64,000 nucleotides of DNA from Lasioglossum baleicum (lineage: Eukaryota > Arthropoda > Insecta > Hymenoptera > Halictidae): contig NW_027469112.1 in the NCBI RefSeq assembly GCF_051020765.1, positions 186,001 through 250,000 on the forward strand, written 5' to 3'. Made by a program: the position numbers and the translations under genes. Position 1 is the first letter of the stretch; the number at the start of each line of letters is the position of its first letter. This document shows positions 55,778 through 64,000 of the stretch, piece by piece. The notes beneath the pieces are model-generated. The model was not told where the DNA came from, did no database searches, and saw only the letters and a program-made list of their open reading frames with translations.

Positions 55778-58700
55778 ATCTTGCTGCAGACTCACCAATT
55801 CCGCGCGTAAAAATCTCCGCCCCTCAATTACAAAAGAAGTGTGAATTTTTGTTGGACACGGGTTCGGAGATCAATTTAATTCGTGCGTCAAGTCTTGAAC
55901 CAAATCTACCTATAGATCACACGAACATTATAGAAGTCCAAGGAATAACCGAGGGATCCATTCCAACTCTCGGTCAAATTAAAATACACTTACAGGGTCA
56001 AAACCCTATCGAATTTCATGTCTTGGAAGAAAACTTCCCAATTAACATCGACGGAATCCTCGGTTCTCCCTTCTTCAGAACAGGAGCCGAGATCTCCTTT
56101 GCGAATGAATACATTACGATAGGAAACATTCGGGTTCCCTTCTCGAACCCTTGCGCGCCCACGGCTGAGCCTCGCGATAAATTGGCAGCAGAGGTTATTT
56201 CAATGCCTTCGTCTATGACCAACGATCTCGTTAAAACTCCAGCCGCCAAGCGTGAGGAACATTCGGCAAGGAACGTTCGAGTGTCTTCCTCAAATCCTCG
56301 TGCACCCGCGGTCAGACCTTGCAGAGCTCCGGTGACGGAGGTTATTTCAATGCCTCCTCGGGATTCGATCGAGTACTCCCTAGAGAAAAACGCCGTGAAA
56401 AGCCGGCCGGAATCGAAGGAGACTCGAGAGATATCGGAGTACACTGCGAGAAGTCAAATCGTGGAGCGTGAGGATCGAGTCCGAACAAAGACTCCTCCGA
56501 AATCCGAAGAATTCGTCCTCGAACCTCGTACCGTTGCGTGCATAGCGGTCGACGTCGAAGGACCTAAACAGGGATATATCCGCCGTATTAACGTAGCGCC
56601 GGATGTATTCCTGGGTGACTGCGTCGTCACCAATCGTAAAGGCAAAGCGAGCCTCCGGTGCTTTAACACCTCGTCGGAAAGAGTTTCATTTCGATTGCCC
56701 CCATTGGAGATGGAAGAAATCGAGTCGTACTCTTCCGACCTTTCTACTTCCGGGTACTATCCCGACGCATTCGGTAACCATCCCGACCATTCTAATTCCG
56801 GGTATCATCCCGACGTATTCGGTAACCATCCCGACCATTCTAATTCCGGGTATCATCCCGACGTATTCGGTAACCATCCCGACCTTTCCAATTCCGGGAA
56901 CCATCCCGACGCATTCGGTAACCATCCCGACATTACTAACTCCGGTAACCAGCCCGATTCTCATACTAACTCCGGTAACCAGCCCGATCCTCATACTAAC
57001 TCCGGTAACCAGCCCGATTCTCATACTAACTCCGGTAACCAGCCCGATCATTATACTAACTCCGGTAACCAGCCCGATAAAACCAAGGTCAGAATGACCT
57101 ATTCCATCGCAAATTCCCACGAAGCTCGCGTGAAAGAGCTATTAGAAACTATCCCCATGGATCATCTCAGCGGCGACGAAATGGACCATGTTAAATCTTT
57201 GTTAGAAAAGCACAATGATCTTTTCCATCTCCAAGGGGATCGTTTGGGGAAAACAAATGCGGTGACTCACAGAATCATCACGACGGATGATATTCCAATC
57301 CATGTTAAACAGTATCGCTACCCACCAATCCACAAGGACGAAATCAACAAGCAAATGTCCGAACTCTTACGGAATGACATAGTCGTTCCATCTAACTCAC
57401 CTTATAATTCCCCCTTGTGGATTGTTCCTAAGAAAGCGGACGCCGAGGGTAACAAAAAGTGGCGCATGGTAATCGATTACCGCGCATTAAACGAGAAGTC
57501 GGTGGCCGACGCGTACCCGCTACCTAGCATTAACGAAATCCTAGATCAGTTAGGCAGCGCCGCATACTTCAGTGTGTTTGACTTAGCCAGCGGATTCCAT
57601 CAGATAGGAATGGAGAAGGAGGATGCCGCGAAGACCGCCTTCTCCACGCCTTTCGGCCACTACGAATTCAACAGAATGCCATTCGGTCTCCGTAATGCTC
57701 CGGCTACCTTCCAAAGATTAATGGACACAGTCCTCTGCGGCCTACAAGGCAACGAACTCTTCGTGTACCTCGATGATATCGTGATCTACGCGCGTTCATT
57801 AGAAGAACATTATGCCAAATTCAATAAACTAGCCCGCCGGCTGCGCGGAGCCAACCTCAAATTACAGCCCTCGAAATGCGGCTTCCTTCATAAGGAAGTG
57901 GCATACCTGGGACATCAGATCAGTCAAGACGGCGTCAGACCATGTCCAAAGAAAATTAATGCCGTACAAAATTTCCCACGACCTAAGAACGCGAAAAACG
58001 TGCGCGAATTTTTAGGCCTTGCAGGGTACTACCGCAAATTTATTAATGACTTCGCTAAAATCTCCAAACCCCTAACCCAACTCCTCGCCAAAGAGCACAA
58101 TTTCGAATGGGGTCCAAAACAAGAAAAGGCCTTCGAAGACCTACGACAAGCTCTGTGTGACGAACCGGTCCTTCAATACCCGGATTTCGATAAGCCGTTT
58201 AACGTCACCTGCGATGCATCTGGATATGCCATCGGCGCCGTACTAAGCCAAGGCGAAGTAGGCAAGGATCGTCCCGTTGCCTATGCCTCAAGGATCCTGC
58301 AGGGCGCTGAAGTGAACTATTCTACAATAGAGAAGGAGTGCTTAGCAATAATATTCGCAGTACAGTATTTTAGACCATATATTTACGGCCGAAAATTTAC
58401 ACTAATCACAGACCATAAACCGCTGGTCTGGATGACGTCAGTAAAAGACCCTACGTCGCGCCTCCTCAGATGGCGCCTAAAACTGGCCGAGTTTGAATAT
58501 AAAGTCGTCTACAAACCCGGAAAAGCGAATTCTAACGCTGATGCCCTCTCCCGAAACCCAGTTACGTTGCCCCTCTCATGGAGCACCCCTGGAGGCACAT
58601 CGCCGCCAAGAGCACCGTTATCAAATCCAGGAACCCCTCTCTTCGATAACCGCCGAAGGAGATGGGCCGACTCGCATCTTATGCCACCGCCTCAGTCAAT

Positions 58701-60738
58701 TCCCCCGAGGAAGAGGAAATCATCGTCAAACTCAACATCTGAACCACCATCGAAAACGCCACCACGCCCTAGGGCGAGTTCAGATGACGACAGCCTTTTG
58801 GTATCACCACCCCTAGTACCCGCCTCCAGTCAAGAGGAGTCACCCATAACAGGACTAGAGGACATTTTAACCGCCGTCCCCAGCCTAATTCCCCAACCAA
58901 CGGGACCAAACTGGCTCGATGAAGAAGAAGAAACCTTACCCTCCGAGGACGAGGAAGAAGATGAGGAGCCAAGACGACAAGGGAGAATAACGTACCTCCG
59001 CGACCGACTAATTATGAGGAAAGATAATTTAGTGTGTTTCACAGCCCTGGATGGTCAACCTATAGACCCAGGAGCCGTAGACCTCCATAGACAAAGGAAA
59101 CTGTCCGACGGTCGAGATCTGACCTTATTCAAAGCAAAGATAAGTAATTTCGGTAGCAACAAGCTGATACAGATACCCATCAAACCATCCCTGACTCACG
59201 AGGTTTCAACTGACGACCTAAAAGAATGTTTCCGGACATTACTTGATGTAGCCAACGAACTCAGACTGCGAACATTTTCAATCTCTAAAACCTATATAGA
59301 TGACAATTCCATGGAGTACGTCTCGAACCTCCTCATCGCGACATTCGAAGACACCCCCGTACACATATTCTTCTGCGCAAACGAAATCCAGATACCGGCC
59401 GAAGATAGATGGAATGATATTATCGCAGAAAATCACGTCTCTGCGTACGCAGGGCACAAAGGAATTACAAAAACCCTGAAGAGAATCCGCGAAAGATATT
59501 GGTGGAGCGGTATGAAGATCCAGATAACGAACTACGTTAATAACTGCCTCAGTTGCCAACGTAATAAACTGACCAGGGTAAAAACGCGCCTGCCGATGAG
59601 AATAACGGATACACCCGGTAGGGCGTTCGATAAGGTGTCCATGGACATTGTAGGGCCCCTTCCAACAACCAACGACGGAAACACATACATTTTAACCATA
59701 CAGGATCTATTAACGAAACACTCAACCGCAATCCCTCTCAAATCCGCCGATGCTATCAGCACTGCGGATGCATTTATAAACAATTTTATCTGTCGTTTCG
59801 GAACACCTAAAGCCATCCTAACGGATCAAGGAGCAAATTTCACAAGCTCCCTGATGAAGGCCATCGCAAAACGATTCAGAATAACTCGGCTGCAAACAAC
59901 AGCCTTCCACCCTCAAAGCAACGGGTCAATCGAAAGATCCCACCACGTCTTAGCAGAGTACCTGAAGCAATACGTCTACAAGAACAACTGGGACAAATGG
60001 GTCGATTTGGCAATGTTTAGTTACAATACAAGTGTCCACGAGGGCACAGATTTCACGCCGCACGAGTTAGTATTCGGCTCTTTGGCACGAGTCCCATCCG
60101 CCGATTCCTACTCCTACGAATGCGAAAACGACTCCTATACCCACTACCTCTCCCAATTGCAAAGAAAGATAACCGAAACCCAGATTCGCGCGCGCGGAAA
60201 CTTAGTCTCCGCGAAAAGAAAATCAAAATCATACTACGACAGAAGAATTAACCCGGTAGAATTCAAGGTGGGAGAACAGGTATTCCTACTCAAAGAACCC
60301 TGCAAGGGCAAATTCGACGCGCAATATACGGGTCCTCACGAAATTTGCGACATCCTAGACTCAAACAATGTAAAAATTAAAGTAGGGAACCATTTTAAGA
60401 TTGTACATGCAAACAAACTCAAGCGTGCGCCGAATAATCCAACGCAAACCCCGCGTCAGCGAAACGTGACACTCATCTGGACGCAGATAAGAAAAGACAA
60501 AAGTGAAAGTGTTAGTGAACAAAGTGATTCCCCACCCACCCTAAACCCCGAGAAAAGACAGTCGAAAAATGAACATTGCGAATACGACTTGTCGGACATT
60601 ACAAAACCAGCCCCAGCCCCACGTGCCGACACCGATAACATTTCAGTGCGACCAGTGTTTCGTACAAATATAGGAAATACTCGCCGAGAACTGTGCTCCC
60701 TGCGCGGAGTACCCCCGGACGATGCATCGCATGAATGA
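55654..60738 (+). CDS. pol: E6 pol: protease, RT, RNase H, integrase, env-tail fusion
   Basis: About 1694 residues from the frameshift point; positions below count from the codon at 55849, next to the protease motif. Protease D-T-G-S-E is at 3-7. A repeat linker follows (four 16-mers and five 10-mers, 56739-57078). RT has Y-L-D-D at 640-643 and RNase H D789. A Pro/Ser/Arg then Asp/Glu-rich spacer follows. The integrase zinc site begins with H near 1196; the triad is D1266, D1326, E1362 (D,D35E), and the GPY/F-type region is near 1494. The end is the env-derived tail D-D-A-S-H-E. The gene is fully open with all catalytic residues, making it a plausible source of enzymes for E2, E4 and E5. Confidence 0.95.
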   Translation, partial: RVRPPDRSQPQAGGRIFNPNYSPHPNDYPDERPVRRFVSAVNLAADSPIPRVKISAPQLQKKCEFLLDTGSEINLIRASSLEPNLPIDHTNIIEVQGITEGSIPTLGQIKIHLQGQNPIEFHVLEENFPINIDGILGSPFFRTGAEISFANEYITIGNIRVPFSNPCAPTAEPRDKLAAEVISMPSSMTNDLVKTPAAKREEHSARNVRVSSSNPRAPAVRPCRAPVTEVISMPPRDSIEYSLEKNAVKSRPESKETREISEYTARSQIVEREDRVRTKTPPKSEEFVLEPRTVACIAVDVEGPKQGYIRRINVAPDVFLGDCVVTNRKGKASLRCFNTSSERVSFRLPPLEMEEIESYSSDLSTSGYYPDAFGNHPDHSNSGYHPDVFGNHPDHSNSGYHPDVFGNHPDLSNSGNHPDAFGNHPDITNSGNQPDSHTNSGNQPDPHTNSGNQPDSHTNSGNQPDHYTNSGNQPDKTKVRMTYSIANSHEARVKELLETIPMDHLSGDEMDHVKSLLEKHNDLFHLQGDRLGKTNAVTHRIITTDDIPIHVKQYRYPPIHKDEINKQMSELLRNDIVVPSNSPYNSPLWIVPKKADAEGNKKWRMVIDYRALNEKSVADAYPLPSINEILDQLGSAAYFSVFDLASGFHQIGMEKEDAAKTAFSTPFGHYEFNRMPFGLRNAPATFQRLMDTVLCGLQGNELFVYLDDIVIYARSLEEHYAKFNKLARRLRGANLKLQPSKCGFLHKEVAYLGHQISQDGVRPCPKKINAVQNFPRPKNAKNVREFLGLAGYYRKFINDFAKISKPLTQLLAKEHNFEWGPKQEKAFEDLRQALCDEPVLQYPDFDKPFNVTCDASGYAIGAVLSQGEVGKDRPVAYASRILQGAEVNYSTIEKECLAIIFAVQYFRPYIYGRKFTLITDHKPLVWMTSVKDPTSRLLRWRLKLAEFEYKVVYKPGKANSNADALSRNPVTLPLSWSTPGGTSPPRAPLSNPGTPLFDNRRRRWADSHLMPPPQSIPPRKRKSSSNSTSEPPSKTPPRPRASSDDDSLLVSPPLVPASSQEESPITGLEDILTAVPSLIPQPTGPNWLDEEEETLPSEDEEEDEEPRRQGRITYLRDRLIMRKDNLVCFTALDGQPIDPGAVDLHRQRKLSDGRDLTLFKAKISNFGSNKLIQIPIKPSLTHEVSTDDLKECFRTLLDVANELRLRTFSISKTYIDDNSMEYVSNLLIATFEDTPVHIFFCANEIQIPAEDRWNDIIAENHVSAYAGHKGITKTLKRIRERYWWSGMKIQITNYVNNCLSCQRNKLTRVKTRLPMRITDTPGRAFDKVSMDIVGPLPTTNDGNTYILTIQDLLTKHSTAIPLKSADAISTADAFINNFICRFGTPKAILTDQGANFTSSLMKAIAKRFRITRLQTTAFHPQSNGSIERSHHVLAEYLKQYVYKNNWDKWVDLAMFSYNTSVHEGTDFTPHELVFGSLARVPSADSYSYECENDSYTHYLSQLQRKITETQIRARGNLVSAKRKSKSYYDRRINPVEFKVGEQVFLLKEPCKGKFDAQYTGPHEICDILDSNNVKIKVGNHFKIVHANKLKRAPNNPTQTPRQRNVTLIWTQIRKDKSESVSEQSDSPPTLNPEKRQSKNEHCEYDLSDITKPAPAPRADTDNISVRPVFRTNIGNTRRELCSLRGVPPDDASHE
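56739..57078 (+). repeat. Tandem repeats in the E6 pol linker
   Basis: Four 48-bp and five 30-bp in-frame units. Confidence 0.9.
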
Positions 60739-60804
60739 GTGTGTGGTCGAGTGTTGAGCGAGAAATTTCTTCCTTGTAAGAAATTTCTTTTCCGCGTTGG
60801 GAGG
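60739..60804 (+). other. E6 3' untranslated stretch with polypurine tract
   Basis: Contains two copies of AGAAATTTCT (60761-60770 and 60779-60788), each a two-unit GAA/TTC inverted repeat, then GGGAGG next to the LTR as the likely polypurine primer. Confidence 0.6.
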
Positions 60805-62823
60805 TGTTACGTCGTCCGATGTACGACGTTGGCCTTGTACACACACTATGAATACAAGGTCTGATCTGCATAAGATCCATACACCGTCCCCTAGAAATAA
60901 GAGCATAGTATTAAGATCTCATTATTCTATTATTCTAATCCTTATCTCCGTCTCTACCCATCACCATAACTTCACCTTGATCAACACCTTACCTCAGTTT
61001 CAACCCATCACCACGACACATAATGCAATAAAGTATTGCATCACTCTGGAAGCATCTAGAAGCTTCTAGAAACGTCGAGAAGTCCAAGGACTGCTGCATC
61101 AGCAGTCCCACGCTCGTAGAGGGCAATAGGACAGCCACGAGACTGCAGCGTCAGCAGAAATGCACGTGCAGTCCCCGGGAGCGAAGACGCTGCTGCGTCA
61201 GCGGTTCTCCCACTCCGACGACTGAAGAACAAAGAGACTGCAGCGTCAGCTATCCCCACTCCGACCGAAGGAGGCAAGGCAGAACGGACGCTTGCGTCAG
61301 TCCGCCTCCATCTCGCGACTCGAGCAGTCCGCCTCCATCTCGCGACTCGAGCAGTCCGCCTCCAGACAGCGACTCGAACGGTCCGCTCCAAGCGAGCGAC
61401 TCGCACGGACGTGCCAGTCCGGCTTCTTCCGACTTCAAGAGCAGACGTGTTCAGTCTAGCTCCGCGAAAGTGAAGTGTGTCGATCCTTCACTCCTAATTC
61501 CAATTCCAATTCCAACTCTAACTCAACTCAACTCAAGTCCTAATTCTCATACATTATTCCTATAACATATTACAATATCCATTATTCATTAATCCAATTA
61601 CTACTCCTATTATAATACTACTTACATATTGTATACCAGTGTACTTACCAGTTCTTATTTAATATATCGTTGTTATACCAGTGCTTCGATCTTGTTATTC
61701 TTGTGTTAGTTCAACACCATCTTCCAATTCAGTTCTTGCATCGAATATATTAAACTCGTGACATATCCGGACTTGGTCTAAAGTGCGCAGTGGAAACGCT
61801 GAGCCGCCAATAAGGAATTTGAAGCGAGTCATAGAGAAGTTCTCGTGCCACGTCTAGAATTGGTCTAAAGAGCGCAGTGGAAACGCTGAGCCGCCACTAT
61901 AGACGTGAAGCGAGTTAACTACCAAAAAGGTTAATAACAAGTGGAAGTTCATTTTCATTATATTATTAATATTCCATCATTACTATTCCTTACCCATGCG
62001 ACGCCCACGTCGAGCGGGACGCAAGTATCAACTTGCTAAATTGAGACGCGCGTTGAGAAATAAAGCGGTGCTCGATCAAATCATTGCCACTACCGAGTGG
62101 ACCGAACTTCTGGGAACCACCGAGCACATTCCGTGTGACGCGTCCGATTACGTTTCTGTATACGGTTGCCCTTGCAACCCTCCTAAAGAGGTCAACCACG
62201 CGGACCTCTCGCGAGCTCCGACGCCAGTTCTGCATCCGGTCGATCGTCCAGAGGTGATCGACATAGCCGACGACGACGACAGCCGAGACACGATCATCGT
62301 TCCCAGGGTCCGTTGCCGAATCATCAGTGACGTTCCTCTGCCAACTCATCAACGTGTCGTCTTGCGGCCAGCATCCAAGGCCACTAACGTCGTCCCGAAC
62401 CGAGCAGCAGCAACTCTGCCAGATCTTCCCCACCTCGAGGACATCTGTATAGAAGATCCGATGTACGACACCTACTGTCAGTACCGCCAGTTCCTGCTGC
62501 AACAATATTATTAGGCGTTAATACAACATTGCGGTGAGTCGTATAATATCTTGTATAATTGTTGAATCCTGTAAACTCACCGTTCTCGTTGCATCCTCTC
62601 GCGCGCGATTCTTGTCGGGACACTTCTTGTAACCGCGTCGGACGTTCTCTTCTTGACTGCATCATAGCAATATCGGTTGTCCTAGTGCATATGACAGCCC
62701 GCGGCTGTCTCGGCACGAAAGACCACTCCTCATTTTAATCATAATATCTCAACCGTCCGTCTGTCACTGTTCTCTTTTCTCTCTCCTGGTACCTGCAACA
62801 AAAACACAGTGACGGACGTGACA
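60805..62823 (+). repeat. E6 3' LTR, 2019 bp
   Basis: Matches 52287-54305 wherever compared, ending GTGACA before the second TTGG. Confidence 0.95.
61996..62514 (+). CDS. LTR-encoded 172-aa basic protein (E6 3' LTR copy)
   Basis: Intact, identical to the E6 5' LTR copy. Confidence 0.6.
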   Translation: MRRPRRAGRKYQLAKLRRALRNKAVLDQIIATTEWTELLGTTEHIPCDASDYVSVYGCPCNPPKEVNHADLSRAPTPVLHPVDRPEVIDIADDDDSRDTIIVPRVRCRIISDVPLPTHQRVVLRPASKATNVVPNRAAATLPDLPHLEDICIEDPMYDTYCQYRQFLLQQYY

Positions 62824-64000
62824 TTGGATCGGCTGGATGATTACAGTTTCGTGTGTGTCTAAGGACTGACGGTCTTCTGAGGCGATTGCTGCTTCGGAGG
62901 AGCGGTGTTGCGATGTGATATGTTGATCTTCCAGTGGTGGAAGGAGATTTTGCTGACCAGAGGTTTCGTATTTCGCTCGTTTAATCTGGTAGGGGTATCC
63001 GTTATCGCGAGGGTACTCGGATTTATATTTCCTTCTTGCTGACGCGTATTTCGCTGTAGCGCAGAGATTAATTTTATCGTATTTGTTTCGCCTCGCATGG
63101 CAACATGCAGATGGAAGTTGAAAGGAATCGAGTTTCTGTGGATCATGAAAGATATGATTTCGAAGTAACTTATGAAGTTCTTTTACTTTGGAGGCTTTGA
63201 TATCCTTCTCTGGTTTAGAACTGTTACTGGGTTTATTGTGCAATATAGAACAGACCTGCTTACATATGGGTCTTGAAGATCTTTGATTGTCGTAGGAATG
63301 GAGTTGGTTTTGGAATTGATCGGGCTGGTTACCGGAGTTAGTATAAAAGTCGGGCTGGTTACCGGAGTTAGTATAAAGATCGGGCTGGTTACCGGAGTTA
63401 GAATAAGAATCGGGCTGGTTACCGGAGTTAGTATGAGAATCGGGCTGGTTACCGGAGTTAGTATAAAGATCGGGCTGGTTACCGGAGTTAGTATAAGGAT
63501 CGGGCTGGTTACCGGAGTTAGAAAGGTCGGGATGGTTACCGAATGCGTCGGGCTGGTTACCGGAATTAGAAAGGTCGGGATGGTTACCGAATGCGTCGGG
63601 ATAGTACCCGGAATTAGAAAGGTCGGAAGAGTACGACTCGATTTCTTCCATCTCCAATGGGGGCAATCGAAATGAAACTCTTTCCGACGAGGTGTTAAAA
63701 CACCGGAGGCTCGCTTTGCCTTTACGATTGGTGACGACGCAGTCACCCAGGAATACATCCGGCGCTACGTTAACACGGCGGATATATCCCTGTTTGGGTC
63801 CATCGACGTCGACCGCTATGCACGCAACGGTACGAGGTTCGAGGACGAATTCTTCGGATTTCGGAGGAGTCTTTGTTCGGACTCGATCCTCACGCTCCAC
63901 GATCCGACTTCTCGCAGTGTACTCCGATATCTCTCGAGTCTCCTTCGATTCCGGCCGGCTCTTCACGGCGTTTTTCTCTAGGGAGCACTCGATCGAATCC
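62824..64000 (-). CDS. E5 pol-linker, repeats and unknown module, partial
   Basis: Open in one frame from the right edge to the E6 insertion. It contains the post-protease linker (with E-P-R-T-V-A-C-I-A-V and G-D-C-V-V-T-N), the repeats, and the unknown module with a few changes from E2 and E4. About 35 further codons then lead into the envelope that continues at 52286. Protease and gag would be beyond the window. The frame matches the envelope frame across the E6 target site, so E5 probably encoded linker, module and envelope as one chain. Confidence 0.8.
63318..63627 (-). repeat. Tandem repeats in the E5 pol linker
   Basis: Only two 48-bp units but about seven of the 30-bp type, the reverse balance of E4. 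Confidence 0.9.

Larger units (their letters stand above)
52287..62823 (+). mobile_element. E6: complete autonomous family A element, 10,537 bp
   Basis: A plus-strand full-length element with two 2019-bp LTRs (no difference noted), target duplication TTGG (52283-52286 and 62824-62827) inside the E5 envelope, tRNA-Ser primer site, intact gag and pol. It is a close relative of E1 with a slightly longer LTR. Likely competent and one of the most recent insertions. Confidence 0.95.
47937..64000 (-). mobile_element. E5: envelope-bearing, RT-less family A element, interrupted by E6
   Basis: A minus-strand element with its 3' LTR at 47937-50176 and internal region 50177-52286, which resumes after E6 at 62824 and runs off the window. 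The visible internal part is the pol linker, repeats and unknown module followed directly by an envelope glycoprotein, with no RT, RNase H or integrase. Left target flank is GGGA (47933-47936). Gag and the 5' LTR are outside the window. Confidence 0.85.

Overview
The window is eukaryotic repeat DNA, almost certainly from an insect genome. Nearly every base belongs to Ty3/gypsy-type (Metaviridae) LTR retrotransposons nested inside one another. No cellular gene, tRNA, rRNA or CRISPR array was found. The insect assignment rests on the element type, primer-binding sites matching tRNA-Ser and tRNA-Leu 3' ends, and a glycoprotein of the chuvirus-like class often reported in arthropod genomes. The CpG-rich composition would fit Hymenoptera such as ants, but that is a guess. 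Four families are distinguished here with working names. A has LTRs of 1.96-2.02 kb and a tRNA-Ser PBS. B has 1.80-kb LTRs and a tRNA-Ser PBS. C has a 1.07-kb LTR and a tRNA-Leu PBS. D is a degenerate relative with a ~1.76-kb LTR.

Layout, left to right. C1 (minus strand, cut by the left edge) runs from its pol through gag into its 5' LTR, which is split at 3781 by E1. E1 (3782-14290, minus) is a complete family A element with intact gag and pol, identical-length LTRs and an ATTG target duplication. C1's LTR resumes and ends at 14711. A 245-bp AT-rich stretch follows, then D (plus, 14957-19458), a deleted gag-pol-env remnant with one LTR. After a 45-bp family A LTR stub, a plus-strand family A LTR fragment (E7, 19504-20164) is cut by E4 (minus, family A). 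E4 is itself interrupted twice: E2 (21281-28915, TSD GTTG) sits in its 3' LTR, and B (30199-40642, plus, complete, TSD GGCG) sits in its pol. E4's 5' LTR is cut at 46418 by another family A LTR (EY), which is cut at 47936 by E5. E5 (minus, envelope-bearing) is cut at 52286 by E6 (52287-62823, plus, complete family A, TSD TTGG) and then runs off the right edge.

How the parts work together. The autonomous elements E1, E6 and B each have gag (capsid plus one CCHC knuckle) joined to pol (protease, RT, RNase H, D,D35E integrase) by a predicted -1 frameshift at GGGAAAC followed by a GC-rich stem-loop. The same signal is kept in A, B and C. E2, E4 and E5 form a non-autonomous branch of family A in which the RT-RNase H-integrase block is absent and a ~130-codon module of unknown origin is present. 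E5 carries an envelope glycoprotein directly after this module. Every complete family A LTR also carries an open reading frame of 172 codons on the sense strand, intact in ten copies. The LTRs further contain a perfect three-unit heat-shock element and, in B, C and D, arrays of short hairpins whose stems vary in a compensated way. The target duplications give a clear relative order of insertion: E1, E2, B and E6 are the youngest, each with LTR pairs in which I saw no difference.
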